Part shown: positions 11,428-21,862 of the stretch, one piece after another | How the letters are laid out: the number at the start of each line of letters is the position of its first letter | Position numbering within the stretch: the first letter of the stretch is position 1 | Assembly (NCBI RefSeq): GCF_024868665.1 | Contig: NC_079914.1 | Coordinates: forward strand, 5,605,596-5,669,595 | Direction: 5' to 3' | Length of the DNA stretch: 64,000 nt | Source: Triplophysa rosa | Lineage: Eukaryota > Chordata > Actinopteri > Cypriniformes > Nemacheilidae | Made by a program: the position numbers and the translations under genes | Notes under the pieces: model-generated | Told to the model about the DNA's origin: nothing | The model's input: the letters and a program-made list of their open reading frames with translations, nothing else | Database searches by the model: none

Positions 11428-12416
11428 TGTCATGGCTCTGCTTCCTTAGTCATGTTTTTCTTGGTCCTGTAGCAGAGCCATGGCAAAGTCTTTGGTTATG
11501 TGTGGAGAGAAACATATTATTGTCCGTTTGACAATAATATACGTTCTCTCCAGTGTCTTGTCATTGGCCCCTTTCCTCTCGTTTCATCGTTATTCTTCCC
11601 CTGAGTGTTTAATGTCTCACACCTGCCCCATGTCGTTATCCCTCGTTTGTGTTTCCCTATATATACCCTCTTGTTTCTTTGTCCTGTGCTCTTGTATTGC
11701 GTGTGTATGTACTACGTTGTGTATGTGAATCGTGCCAGTCGTTGTTCCTGTGTTCCTGTTTCTATAACCCAGTCCTGTCTTAGTAAGTGTTAGTTTAGTT
11801 TCTTTCAAAGTGTTGTCTAGTTTATTGTTTAGGTAGTCTTGGTCTTGTTGCTCGTTTTATTATTTTGTTATCTTTTCGTTCACCCCCTCGCGGGTGTTTT
11901 TGTTTCTTTGTATTTATAATAAAGTCTTGTTTGTTAACCCCTTCACTGCCGTTGCCTGCGCTTGGGTTCTTCCATCTACCATCCGTGACAGAATACAAGA
12001 GCCAAATTCAGAACCCAGCGGGCAGCAAGATGGACGGCACGGCGTCGTCCTCACGGTCCGCTCAAGCCCGCTTGCTGCTAGGTTTCCGCCAGGGGAACTA
12101 CGGGAATCGGGAGTTCACCGGGGCATTCTCGGCGGTGGCTGAGAGGGCTGAGTTCAACGAGGCAGAGTTGAAGACGATATTCAACTGCTGCCTCACTCAG
12201 CGCCTCACCCTGTCTGAGAAGAGGCTGCTGGGTCCCCTAGGGTTCGCGGCAATGGTCAGGTTCGTGGCCAACCGGGACGATCCCGGGGGTGGGGTTCCAC
12301 GTGGGACTTCCACCTCGCGGTCGATCACGCCGGAGGGCCTCGACCTGACTGCCGCTGCCCGGGGGGACTCGGTACCCTCCGGCTTGAGCTCCACGGTCCC
12401 CGTTCACTCTGGTGGC
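11428..12416 (+). mobile_element. LTR retrotransposon: 5' LTR and start of interior, running into the gap
   Basis: The 5' LTR is 11428-11990 (TGTCATGGCTCTGCTTCC ... CATCCGTGACA, with a polyadenylation-type AATAAAG at about 11918). A solo LTR of the same family lies inverted at 41691-42271. The interior begins at 11991 and opens a Gag-like frame at 12030. The rest is hidden by the N run, and no 3' LTR is visible after it, so completeness cannot be judged. Confidence 0.8.
12030..12416 (+). CDS. Gag-like protein of the LTR element, N-terminal part
   Basis: ATG at 12030, 40 bases after the LTR, opens 129 codons that run into the assembly gap. It begins MDGTASSSRSAQARLLLGFR, followed by QGNYGNREFTGAFSAVAERA. 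The pattern (R-Q-G ... F ... A-E-x-A-x-F-N-E-A-x-L-K-x-x-F) resembles the short capsid-like N-terminal Gag region of fish LTR elements. No zinc knuckle, protease or polymerase is reached before the gap. Local GC content is far above that of the flanking DNA, as is usual for such Gag genes. Confidence 0.5.
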
Positions 12417-13166
12417 NNNNNNNNNNNNNNNNNNNNNNNNNNNNNNNNNNNNNNNNNNNNNNNNNNNNNNNNNNNNNNNNNNNNNNNNNNNNNNNNNNNN
12501 NNNNNNNNNNNNNNNNNNNNNNNNNNNNNNNNNNNNNNNNNNNNNNNNNNNNNNNNNNNNNNNNNNNNNNNNNNNNNNNNNNNNNNNNNNNNNNNNNNNN
12601 NNNNNNNNNNNNNNNNNNNNNNNNNNNNNNNNNNNNNNNNNNNNNNNNNNNNNNNNNNNNNNNNNNNNNNNNNNNNNNNNNNNNNNNNNNNNNNNNNNNN
12701 NNNNNNNNNNNNNNNNNNNNNNNNNNNNNNNNNNNNNNNNNNNNNNNNNNNNNNNNNNNNNNNNNNNNNNNNNNNNNNNNNNNNNNNNNNNNNNNNNNNN
12801 NNNNNNNNNNNNNNNNNNNNNNNNNNNNNNNNNNNNNNNNNNNNNNNNNNNNNNNNNNNNNNNNNNNNNNNNNNNNNNNNNNNNNNNNNNNNNNNNNNNN
12901 NNNNNNNNNNNNNNNNNNNNNNNNNNNNNNNNNNNNNNNNNNNNNNNNNNNNNNNNNNNNNNNNNNNNNNNNNNNNNNNNNNNNNNNNNNNNNNNNNNNN
13001 NNNNNNNNNNNNNNNNNNNNNNNNNNNNNNNNNNNNNNNNNNNNNNNNNNNNNNNNNNNNNNNNNNNNNNNNNNNNNNNNNNNNNNNNNNNNNNNNNNNN
13101 NNNNNNNNNNNNNNNNNNNNNNNNNNNNNNNNNNNNNNNNNNNNNNNNNNNNNNNNNNNNNNNNNN
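12417..13166. other. assembly gap (750 N)
   Basis: Run of N. Apparent long frames crossing it are artefacts. It hides the remainder of the LTR element that starts at 11428 and possibly the left part of a LINE fragment. Confidence 1.
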
Positions 13167-13169
13167 TCT

Positions 13170-13292
13170 TCAGATGTTGGACATCAGCATAGTAGTCACC
13201 ACTTTATGAACTTCTTTACAAGTAAAATTGATAATATTAGAGGAAGATTACAGCTAAGCAACAAGTGGCGAAACAAGCTGATCAGACTATAA
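13170..13292 (+). pseudogene. possible LINE pol fragment
   Basis: Directly after the gap the plus strand reads SSHHFMNFFTSKIDNIRGRL. The F-F-x-x-K-I-x-x-I-R pattern occurs between the endonuclease and reverse transcriptase of fish LINE polyproteins. A stop follows at 13290-13292. The segment is too short to classify. Confidence 0.3.
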
Positions 13293-14919
13293 ATATCAGA
13301 TCCCACAAGGAGCAACTGCAATTATTCTATACAGTAGGTCAGGATGAATTGTCTAAAATCATTCATTATCCAAATCAACAACATGCATGTTAGATCAACC
13401 GGAACCAGGAACACTTCCTATAACAACTGATGCTCTTGTAGAAGGTTATTCTGCTCTCAGTTGTCTTTTCTCATTGTTCCGAGGTCTATAATCAGTCTAT
13501 TTCCAGATTGGAAATAATGAGAATAGGAATGGAAAGTCTGCATGAGTTTATCTTTCTTGTTTTTTTTTATTTAGCTCTCTCTATCTGTATGTGTGTTTGT
13601 GTTTGTGCGTGTGCGTGTGCTTGCGTCCATGTGTGTCTAATTCTGAATACTCCAATACAACATATACGGAAAACGTATATATTTTAACACTCCACAAATG
13701 TATAAACAACCAACAGAGCATTCACAAACTAATCAAAATGTTGAACAACTTTAAGATTTGATAACTTATGTAAGATTTCAAACTAAAATTAATACAAAAA
13801 AACCCCGAAAGTGTATTCTGGACCAGTGTTTACATGTTTAGGTGGTCTTTTTCAGAATAAATTATCATTATGTGCGTGACATAATAAAATGTTGGAGGAG
13901 TTTTGTGGATGTTTTGACTTATGTAAACTGAGAAGATTTTATTATCATTACATTTTTAACAACACAAATGAGCTAACAGTGACCAACAGAGTTCAGCGGA
14001 TAATTTAAAGATTATGCTTGTTTTATGCTTCATCAATTAACTATAGTCTTTTCATTCTGGGTTCAAAGTAAATGTCAAACTGGCAGTTACGGATTTACTG
14101 AATTTTATTTGAGCATAAACAGAAATGTTACATTTATTATTGAGGCCAATATTTTGATATGTTTAAAGACTATCTTACTTAAAGGTTTGGAAAAATGCTT
14201 GTGTGAAATGTAAATGTTAAGTGGTCTAAGAAAAACACTGCACTCGGTTCAAGGTTAAACCACAGGTCTAGTCAAAGGTGACAGTGTATTAGTCATTGGT
14301 TGCAGACTGCATGACTGACATTACTAAGCTATTATCATTTAACTTTCCTTTGGGTCAAGCTACAGCTTGGTAAAGCGAGAAAATACTCGCTTTATTACAG
14401 TTTGACCAATCAAATCTATATGGTAATTATCAAACATTTGCTCATAGAAATTCCCGATTGATAGCTTTTTGTGGAAATTTGAGTGGATGTTATAATATCT
14501 TGTGAAATACTACTAATTGTTGCCAACATCCATACCGTTTGCCAACATACCAACATGTGCTATCAAAATAATTTAAAAGAATAAAAACATCATTACATCA
14601 AAAACACCCCAGCCAATAACACTAAATTGGTAAGGTAACATAATTCATCATACATATTTCTGTACACTGTGAGATATATATGTCAGGTTAGTTGTACAGA
14701 TTATGTTGGCAGCTTTGAAGCAGCACAGTTGCTATTGGATTTGCTGCAACAAGACTTTATGCAGCTTTGAAAATGTCACTTCTGCACACTGAAAGTGCAC
14801 ATGAAAACATCTAGCATGATAAAGGCAATTGTTTTATATTACATTTATCTAAATGATGCTGAGATACTGTACTGATATTACAACTATGAGACATTTTGGA
14901 AACATTGTGTGATTTGAGA
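13293..14919. other. noncoding, downstream of the V-set gene
   Basis: AT-rich. I see no exon, RNA gene or complete repeat. Positions 14640-14920 may hold the 3' untranslated region of the minus-strand Ig gene, but no clear poly(A) site was assigned. Confidence 0.5.
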
Positions 14920-15882
14920 TCATTTACCTTTAACTGGTTTGAGATTAGAAAAGCGTCTGTAGGTCACTTGCTGTAGATCAGTGTTGGGAAGTTTTATAAA
15001 ACCTTCTTCAAATGTTTTATTCCCATCAATAAAAGCCTTTAATAGTCCTTAAGAACAACACAATAAAATCAAAGACCTTATCAAAGACAATGTTTAAATT
15101 GAGCCTGAACTAAAGAAAAATAACTCACCTATGACCAAAATGAATAAAACACCATTCAGCAAACCGGATATGAGAGTAAGAGTCTGCCATAGTGTCTGAT
15201 TCTGTTGAATATATTTCACTTCTGTATGATTCTGATGTATATACCTGATCTCTTCATTTGGACTTTCTGTTGGCTCTGCAAATAATGAGTAACTTTACAA
15301 TATTTTACTGTAGCTATAATCAATTCTACTGTCTCCCTTACAGCATATTAAATACATATTTGTATCTATAAGACTAAATATGAATACAATTGATTAAAAG
15401 GAGCACTTACCATTTATTTGTAGTCTGATGCCAGTGCTGAATTTTGGAGGTGTATCTTTCTTCATACAGTAATAAACTCCTAATTCATTAACAGTGATGC
15501 TATTTATAAACAGATGATTTTTAAGTTGCACTGAATATTTCTGTCTGAATGCTTTGTTGAAAAGAACAAATGTCGTTGGCAAAGTGCATAATATCATCAC
15601 AGGAGGATCTGGTTCGTTCAGTAATAACCAATAAATCTCTTCTTCATCCAGATCACAGTTTATAGTCACATTTTGTCCCAAATCAGTCAGTTGATCAAAA
15701 GTCTCTGCAGCTTTACACCATATGAATAGATCTATGGAAATCATGAAGTGATAATATAAATTTCACCATTAAATATACTGTCAACCAATAACAAAGACAA
15801 CTAAAACTAGTACACTTTGAGCAAATGAAAGCATTAATTTTAAGTAAATATACTCACAGATTTGAAGCGGTGTTATTTTCAT
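14920..15882 (-). CDS. V-set immunoglobulin receptor, four exons, apparently intact
   Basis: Exons on the minus strand: leader 15882-15858, V domain 15731-15411, stalk plus membrane segment 15275-15129, tail 15047-14920. All junctions are phase 1 with good GT..AG signals. The spliced reading gives about 206 residues. The signal peptide starts MKITPLQIYLFIW and the V domain has Cys34, Trp43 and Cys97 (ELGVYYC). A stalk with N-x-T sites is followed by a hydrophobic segment at about 145-163 (TLISGLLNGVLFILVI) and a 40-residue tail with DLQQVTYRRF. It is a type I membrane protein of the fish-specific V-set receptors, and I cannot place it firmly among NITR, CD8-like or DICP families. VTYRRF resembles an ITIM but ends in F instead of I/V/L. 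The last exon could also splice at AAAG/GTAAAT (about 14929) instead of ending at TGA. A dead paralogue lies at 44048-44630. Confidence 0.75.
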
Positions 15883-15920
15883 GTTGTTGTTGTCATTGAC
15901 ACACAGATGAACTAAACTTA

Positions 15921-15955
15921 TTTTTATACCTTAACCACACCCAACAGAGGAAGTC
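15921..15955 (-). promoter_or_regulatory. candidate promoter of the V-set receptor (TATA box and ETS/PU.1-type site)
   Basis: On the gene strand TATAAAAA lies at 15928-15921, about 40 bases before the ATG. GACTTCCTC (15955-15947) lies just upstream, inside ACTTCCTCTGTTGGGTGTGG. The ETS-type core GAGGAAGTC is also kept in front of the pseudogene paralogue (44865-44873). PU.1/ETS sites are usual in myeloid and lymphoid promoters. Assignment by sequence only. Confidence 0.45.
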
Positions 15956-16056
15956 AAGTTTCCTCTGACCACAATACTACGTTATTTTAGTATCTTAAGT
16001 ACGTAACCACTAAACGTGTTGCCAAATGTTATATTGTGTATATTTGCACCAAGATC

Positions 16057-16266
16057 TCTAGGACTAGGCCCGAGTTAAATTAGGATATTTAAGTTGTTTT
16101 TAAAAATGTACTTTATAAAAAACATTACTGGTGTGCATCTTCAGACAACACAATCGAATTGAAATATTGTATGATATGTCAGTGCAAGTCGTTTTCAATC
16201 AAGACACTTCTAACATTTTAGTTAGTCTGGGACTATAGGCTTAAGCCCTGTCTGGAAAACCACCCC
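16057..16266. repeat. about 210 bp MITE, copy 1 (5' truncated)
   Basis: CTAGGACTAGGCCCGAGTTAAATTA at the left and GACTATAGGCTTAAGCCCTG at the right match the copy at 16571-16803 in the same orientation. The right end reads CCCTGTCTGGAAAACCACCCC, the usual terminus of this very common teleost family. Confidence 0.75.
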
Positions 16267-16570
16267 TATAAGAGAAATTATAGAAAATTGTGCAAACATC
16301 CAAACAATACAATTTTAACTATAGACACAGGCCTCTTGTGCTCAGTTAAGGTAAAGGCAGATAAATTTAAACATAATTGAAAGTGGTGTATGGCCACACA
16401 GCAGTGAGAAACACAAACCCAAGGAGCAGTTCAGTGCCTTGCTCAAGGGGCTCCTCTCAGTCGTGGTATTGAAGGTGGAAGAAAGCGCTCCCCCCACCTA
16501 CAATCCATGTTTCTACAGTAGCCTAAACAGACAAACTTCTCTACAGAGCGCGTTTCGTAAATACTTTATC

Positions 16571-16803
16571 TTCCCAGACAGGGATTATCTTAAACCAGGA
16601 CTAGGTCCAAGTTAAATTAAGACATTAAGTAGTTTTTTACAAACATGTTTTTCAAAAAACATTAGGCTATTTGAGTGCATTTTGAGACAACACAATGGCA
16701 CTGATGTGTTTTAATGTATGTCAGTTCAAGTTTTTTTTCAGTCTGGACAGCTCTAAAATGTATTTTAGTCTAGGACTAATCCCTGTCCGGAAAAACAGCC
16801 CCT
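16571..16803. repeat. about 230 bp MITE, copy 2 (complete)
   Basis: Inverted ends TTCCCAGACAGGGATTA and TAATCCCTGTCCGGAAAAA. Same family and orientation as 16057-16266. A third remnant of its terminus is at about 54884-54917 (AAACCCTGTCCGGGAAACCG). Confidence 0.8.
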
Positions 16804-17049
16804 GAAAGTATTTAGGTATATTAAAATAAACTTTAAAATTGCAATGTCTTGATAGTTGTTGTGAGGTCAAATAATGTCCACTGCTTGTTGTGATGTACAC
16901 ACTGTTAAGCTCTATGACAAACACATTTTATTGTTTTTGGCTGAGATGAATTGTTTGGTATGTTTGTCTGTGACCTCATGTTGGGCAAGAGATTGCTTGT
17001 GCAACAAGTTATGCCAAGTTATCTGTTTGCTTACTCTGACGTTTTAAGT

Positions 17050-17165
17050 TTGGAATGAAGCTAATAAAGTGTGATAACATTCAGAGTAACTTTGTTTGTT
17101 CTCCTGTAGCCTACTGTTTGTACAAGTATTTTATAACATTTATGTGGAAAGGAGCTAAGAAACCA
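17050..17165. repeat. dispersed repeat, copy 2 (partner at 425-545)
   Basis: Aligns with 425-545 in the same orientation (GTGTGATAACATTC, AACTTTGTTTGTTC, TTTATGTGGAAAGG). The sequences beyond both edges are unrelated. Confidence 0.6.
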
Positions 17166-17312
17166 AATCTGATCCTTTACTCTTTAGTGATGGACTGATG
17201 ACATGGTATAAATTAGTTGTTATTAAGAAAAATAATCCTTCAAACATATAAAATACACGGTGCCATAGAAGAACTTTTTTCTTCTCTAAATGGTTCCATA
17301 AAGAACCTTTAA

Positions 17313-17982
17313 AGCGGCCCAGCAACAGTGTTTCATGCACTCTGACTTCTTTACAATGATAAACGTGCTGTCTTCTCATGCGTAACATGGTCAACTTGTC
17401 AAAAAACGTGTTGGGGCATATTACGTAGTATTTCTGTGCTCGATACACCCCCCCCCAGCGATCGTACAGGTTTCGGAAAGTTTTTTTCGACATATAAAAC
17501 TGTTTCGTAACAATGTTTCTTAGTCCCTTATTGGACAATGCTCCCGGAAAAGCATGCGGCACGCCCACTTGTGTGCAAGAGAGAGAGAGAGCATACGTTC
17601 GTGAAGTTCAGGTGTTTGTTTGTTCACTGCATTTGGGTGATGAATGTTATATAAATGGTGGATATAACGCTGGATTTGGAGATCGTTTGAAACTGATATA
17701 TGGAGCCGTCCCAGCGCTAAAAGATGCCGGACATGAACCGCATGCGGTGAGTGAAACTGATGTCTGTGTTTTGTTGGCAATGGGTGCGCACGTGCTTTAG
17801 TTCAGCCTACCCCTCCCCCCCGCACGCGCCGTATGTTTTCGGAGACAATCGTACAGCTGTATCTATCTTTTATAAATGTGATCAAACTAAATACTCTTCG
17901 AAGATACGAAGTATGCAATACTACTCTATAGGTACTCAAGATTAATATGAGATTGGCAGAAACTGCGTGTGTTATGTCCGCT
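17313..17982 (+). mobile_element. 670 bp TTAA-type element with a half THAP exon
   Basis: Flanked by TTAA on both sides (17309-17312 and 17983-17986). The ends are AGCGGCCC and ..TGTCCGCT, a short imperfect inverted repeat. It contains a THAP-like exon (17612-17746). TTAA duplication plus THAP points to the Kolobok superfamily; piggyBac also uses TTAA but does not carry THAP. It is not the same subfamily as 20729-22056, because the termini differ. Confidence 0.6.
17612..17746 (+). pseudogene. THAP-domain C-terminal half, exon with donor site
   Basis: Reads VFVCSLHLGDECYINGG, then YNAGFGDRLKLIYGAVPALK, ending at GCATGCG/GTGAGT, a strong splice donor. C-x2-H, (D/E)CYIN, AGF..L.L and VPxL align position by position with the intact THAP exon at 21017-21292 (CARHF..DCFIN..AGY..RL.L..IPTL). 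The first half, with the C-x2-C pair, is missing upstream, so this zinc finger could not fold as it stands. Confidence 0.6.
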
Positions 17983-20900
17983 TTAATATATGAAGAACCT
18001 TTCTGTTTTACTAAATGTTATTTCCGGCAAAAAAGGTTCTTCAAATTATAAAAAGATAAGAAAGAGATGGTTCTTTAAAGAACCTTTGACTAAATGGTTC
18101 TTTGTGAAACCAAAATGGTTCTTCTGCCAACAACAGAAATAGACCAGAGACACCACTATTTAATTAGTATTTTACTTTCCGCCAAGAAAATGTACAGAGA
18201 TGATCTCTCTTTTCAAAAAACTTGCTTCTCGCTCCAGTGGCAGAAGTGAAACAACATGTGTTAGAAAACTGAAGTGGAAACCACAAGCTGCATTTGAAAG
18301 TTCTCTGTTTGTTTTACAGTAAATCAGTGTTTCTTCTTTAAAATTACCCCATCAGCATGCTGAAGTGAAAGTCCCATCATATTCCTCATTTCTTCTTGTT
18401 TGTTCATTTCAAGCACACCCACAATAAAATCACAGACTTTAACCGTGTACTTAAAATAAGCATTGCTCCTTGACTCAAGAGCAGCTTCGAACCATGTTTG
18501 TTCTGGGTCTGCTCACCTGTATCACGCTGAGAGCATTCAGTGCTCAGGCAAAAGTGGTCACAAGCTTTTCTGAGTGTAGCACGTTTTTCTACAAAGGCAA
18601 AGCACCAGAAGGAATGGATCAGAATGCCAAGGAAATCTGTCAAAAGTTGGAGAACAAGCCATTTTATTATGCTACACTCTACTCAGTTTCTCACAGGATT
18701 CCTACAGCGCCTACACGTTGGATTCTAGATGCTCAGACACTGCTGGAAGGAAAGACATTTGACATGTCGAGCCACAGGTAGACTTTAGTTAAAAGTTTAA
18801 GCTCTGTATTTCATAAACTATACAGTGGTGTTTTGATAGTTTAATATTTGGTCTCCATTTTGTTTTGTCATTTCTAATAAGTTGTCAATACACGGATGGC
18901 AGTTTATGGAAAGTGCTTTTACTTAAATGTTCACTGAAAAAGAATATAGACAGTAAAGGGGCGTTCACATTGTGATAACTTTAATGATGACTGTAACTTT
19001 ATTTGATTATAAAAACTACATTTGACTAACTGTATTTGGTAATAAAAACATTAAAAATAAAATAGGCCTAATCATTATTTTTTGCCCAATGATGAGATCA
19101 CGATTATTTAAACACCTTTATATCTGAACGCCGTCAGATATAGATATGCCCAGTGCAGAAAACACACCAAAAAGCACTGATGTAGTATCATATAAAATTC
19201 TGGATCGGCGCCTCTGTCACATGAGAGCTCTGTCATGTCGTCAGCTGACTGTAGGGGCAGATTTAACTATGACAGTTGAGTTTGCATGAACAGAATTTTG
19301 CATTAAATACTTATTTGTAAGCCTTACAATCAATTATATGCATTTCCACTCTAATGACAGCATTTTAAATTATTTACATTTAACTCTATTTATGATGTAG
19401 AAATGTTTATAGGAATAGACTCAGTCTAATATATTGTAATCATCTTTGGGTAGGATATTAATTATCTACTTATCTAACCATCGTCATATCTGAGCCCAAA
19501 ATGTACACTGCTTGGACTCTTTCAAGATAATACATCCAATAATTTCTACATTGTAATATGTGCTTATTCTTGTAAGTAGATTGTATTGTTTTCATTTGCC
19601 TAATTATGAACACAATTTATTAATGACAAAACTTGTATTATACCACTTACATTTTTTTTAAGTAGAGTGAATCTAAGCAGTTTTTTAGGTTTTTATTATG
19701 CATTTCGGAATTCAAACATTCTACTTCACATCGTTTTTGCTCTTTGGGAAAGTATGGTAATATTCCAACTGCCCAATCAAATCTGTTTTTTTACTTTGAT
19801 TGACATGCTTTTTATTTATTTCTATATAAAGTATTTCACAAGACAAAACAAATATACATTAATGAGATTACAGATTATCCCAATTCAGTGACATGCGTTT
19901 TAAATTATATTATAATAACAAATAATTTATTTATTATTATTATTATGAAGACATTTAGCCCATTATTTTTGTGGGGGCGGTAAGGGGCCTGGTAAAAAGG
20001 ATAGCGGTGCCCTGGCCCAAAAAAGGTTGAGAACCACTGAAATAAAGCGTGAATACTTTTTAAAAAATCATATAAAAAGAAATGTTAAACAATGTTAAAC
20101 AATAATTGCAAAACAGAATGCGGCACATTTATTGTTTTATCTCGATTATTTTGTGTTGATTATTGTTGGAAGCCAAAATTGAAAATGAAAATCAATTATG
20201 ATTAATAGCACAGGCCTAAACGTCACAATAAGAAAAAGGCAAACAACATTCAGAGATTTCTGAAACCTTATTTCTGTCATGATCACTATTGTAAAGATTA
20301 TTGACAGTTAGCATACAGTTTAGATTGGCGGTAGGGTTCTGTTCTGGGCAAAACTCACTGCCCATCCATGTAGCGAGTATGAACAAGAGCAGGGAGAGCA
20401 GTGATAACCCCCCCCCCTTAGGGTAAACAGAACAGAAGAAACAGACGTCATTAGTTCTTAATATTTCAATGTAATTGAGACTTAAGAAGAAGACTATCAG
20501 AAAGTCAAGTCCCTAGTGTATACTTGAGGTGGAGTTGGGGATGGCGAAGGGCAATTGTTTGTGAGCAACACAATAAACTGCTGATAGCTAAAGACATTAA
20601 AACTGAAGCTGTGATAGCGTCATGTTTCTATAGGTAGATGTGGCTCAGCTGACTCACGTGACCCGCCAGAACTAACGCTATTCGCTTGTTTTTTTATAGT
20701 TACCGTCCATAGTGTGAACACCTCTTAAAGAGTACATTCCTCGAGATCATAAAAAATACATTTCATGAAGTGTTTAATTTTGCCGTGTTTGAATGTAAGC
20801 AATCTGCCAAGTTGTAAATCCGAAGGTGAACGAATAACAAAGTTATTAGCTTATAAAAAAGGTAATCGACTCTGAATCACGCGAACAAGCCATGACCTGT

Positions 20901-21016
20901 CCGAATCTTTAACCACAATGTATCTACGTCACTAGAAAAATCCCCGCCTACTGACTGCGAAAACTTAACTCTCTCCTCCCCAAACACTGTACTAGCTCGT
21001 TCGTGACGTGTGCATC

Positions 21017-21292
21017 ATGTCTAAGAGAAGCTGTGTTCTATGTAGTGAAACTAAGTCAGTCTTATTTTCACTACCAAAGGAAGAACTTCTGAGGAAAAAA
21101 TGGTTACTATTTATTTTTCAAACGACACCAAAGGAGTATAAACCGAACGTTTTACTTTGCGCGCGTCATTTTACCGAAGATTGCTTCATCAATCTTGGCG
21201 CCTTTACTGCAGGATACATTAAACGTCTTTCCTTAAAAGATGTTGCAATACCAACTTTATTTGGACCTGTAAGCTCCACCGAATCACAACCT
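21017..21292 (+). CDS. THAP zinc-finger first exon (copy A)
   Basis: ATG at 21017 opens MSKRSCVLCSETK. The zinc ligands are C6, C9, C48 and H51 (LLCARHFTEDCF), with the family's Trp at 29, FSLP at 17-20 and the closing IPTLF segment, so the C2CH finger is complete over about 80 residues. The exon ends at ACAACCT/GTAAGT (donor at 21293); a second possible donor is GGACCT/GTAAGC (about 21270). THAP fingers bind DNA and form the N-terminus of Kolobok and P-element transposases. No catalytic exon follows within the element, so at most a truncated DNA-binding protein could be made. The copy at 37264-36989 has the same protein sequence. Confidence 0.75.
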
Positions 21293-21595
21293 GTAAGTGT
21301 GACTCTTTATTTTTGTCTTTACTTAAAATTAAATTTGTGTGACGTTATCTCATGTCTGTGTTTAGCTAACGTTACCGTTATTTTTGGGGTTGTTACTGTT
21401 TGTTTACCTAACGTTAGCTATAAACTCGTTGCGCTAATGTAAGTGTTCAACCATATTAACTCGCAAAGTCTTTATTTCAAGAACTGCGTGGTGTACTATA
21501 GTTATAATAACATCTGAAGATACGAACACCGTACACTGTATGCCGTGATAACTAACTGTTACAAGAGAAGTGTCTAAAACAGTCCTTTTTCTTAC

Positions 21596-21668
21596 TGGCA
21601 TCTGTATAAGGATTAAAGAATGATTCGTCAGACTCGGGCTCGAACTGGTAAGGTAAAATCGACGCCAT
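21596..21668 (-). CDS. first exon of a second element gene, MASILPYQFEPE... (copy A)
   Basis: ATG at 21668 (context AGAGATGGCG) reads MASILPYQFEPESDESFFNP and ends GATGCCA/GTAAGA, a consensus donor. The (M)LPYxFEPE opening recurs in fish and invertebrate proteins of transposon or unknown origin, some with P2X7-C-terminus-like Cys domains. That link is from memory and unproven. It lies just downstream of the CCAAT array and is identical in copy B (36613-36685), which argues for selection or recent duplication. Confidence 0.45.
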
Positions 21669-21760
21669 CTCTCTCTATACACTGTTAATATCCAACCACC
21701 TGCAAACCGTAATACAGCAGTAATGATAGGCGGTCCATTTGCGACACATGCTGAACGCGT

Positions 21761-21862
21761 TTGACCAATCACAGCAGACTAGACCATTTGACCAATCACA
21801 GCAGACTAGACCATCTGACCAATCACAGCAGACTACACTATCTGACCAATCAGATCAGACTA
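21761..21862 (-). promoter_or_regulatory. tandem array of four CCAAT boxes
   Basis: Four units of about 24-25 bp, each containing GACCAATCA and CAGACTA. On the minus strand this is a series of ATTGGTC boxes 90-190 bp before the ATG at 21668, the normal place for NF-Y sites. It probably forms the promoter of the minus-strand exon. The repetitive frame MTNHSRLDHL.. across it is not a gene. Confidence 0.55.

Larger units (their letters stand above)
17257..18133. mobile_element. AAGAACC/GGTTCTT MITE carrying a nested TTAA element
   Basis: The left end GGTGCCATAGAAGAAC pairs with the right end GGTTCTTCTGCCAAC. Internal copies of AAAGAACCTTT and AAATGGTTCTTT are typical of an abundant cyprinid MITE. 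The element is split at 17313-17982 by a second element with its own TTAA duplication. Without that insert it would be about 200 bp. Confidence 0.7.

Noticed and set aside
11865..13292. Very long plus-strand open frame through the N run
   Set aside because: Most codons are N. Only the 5' part (from 12030) is a plausible Gag-like frame, and the part after the gap is unrelated.
17155..17568. 137-codon minus-strand frame as a gene
   Set aside because: It crosses the boundary between a MITE and a nested TTAA element and shows no domain. The plus strand holds the THAP-like exon instead.
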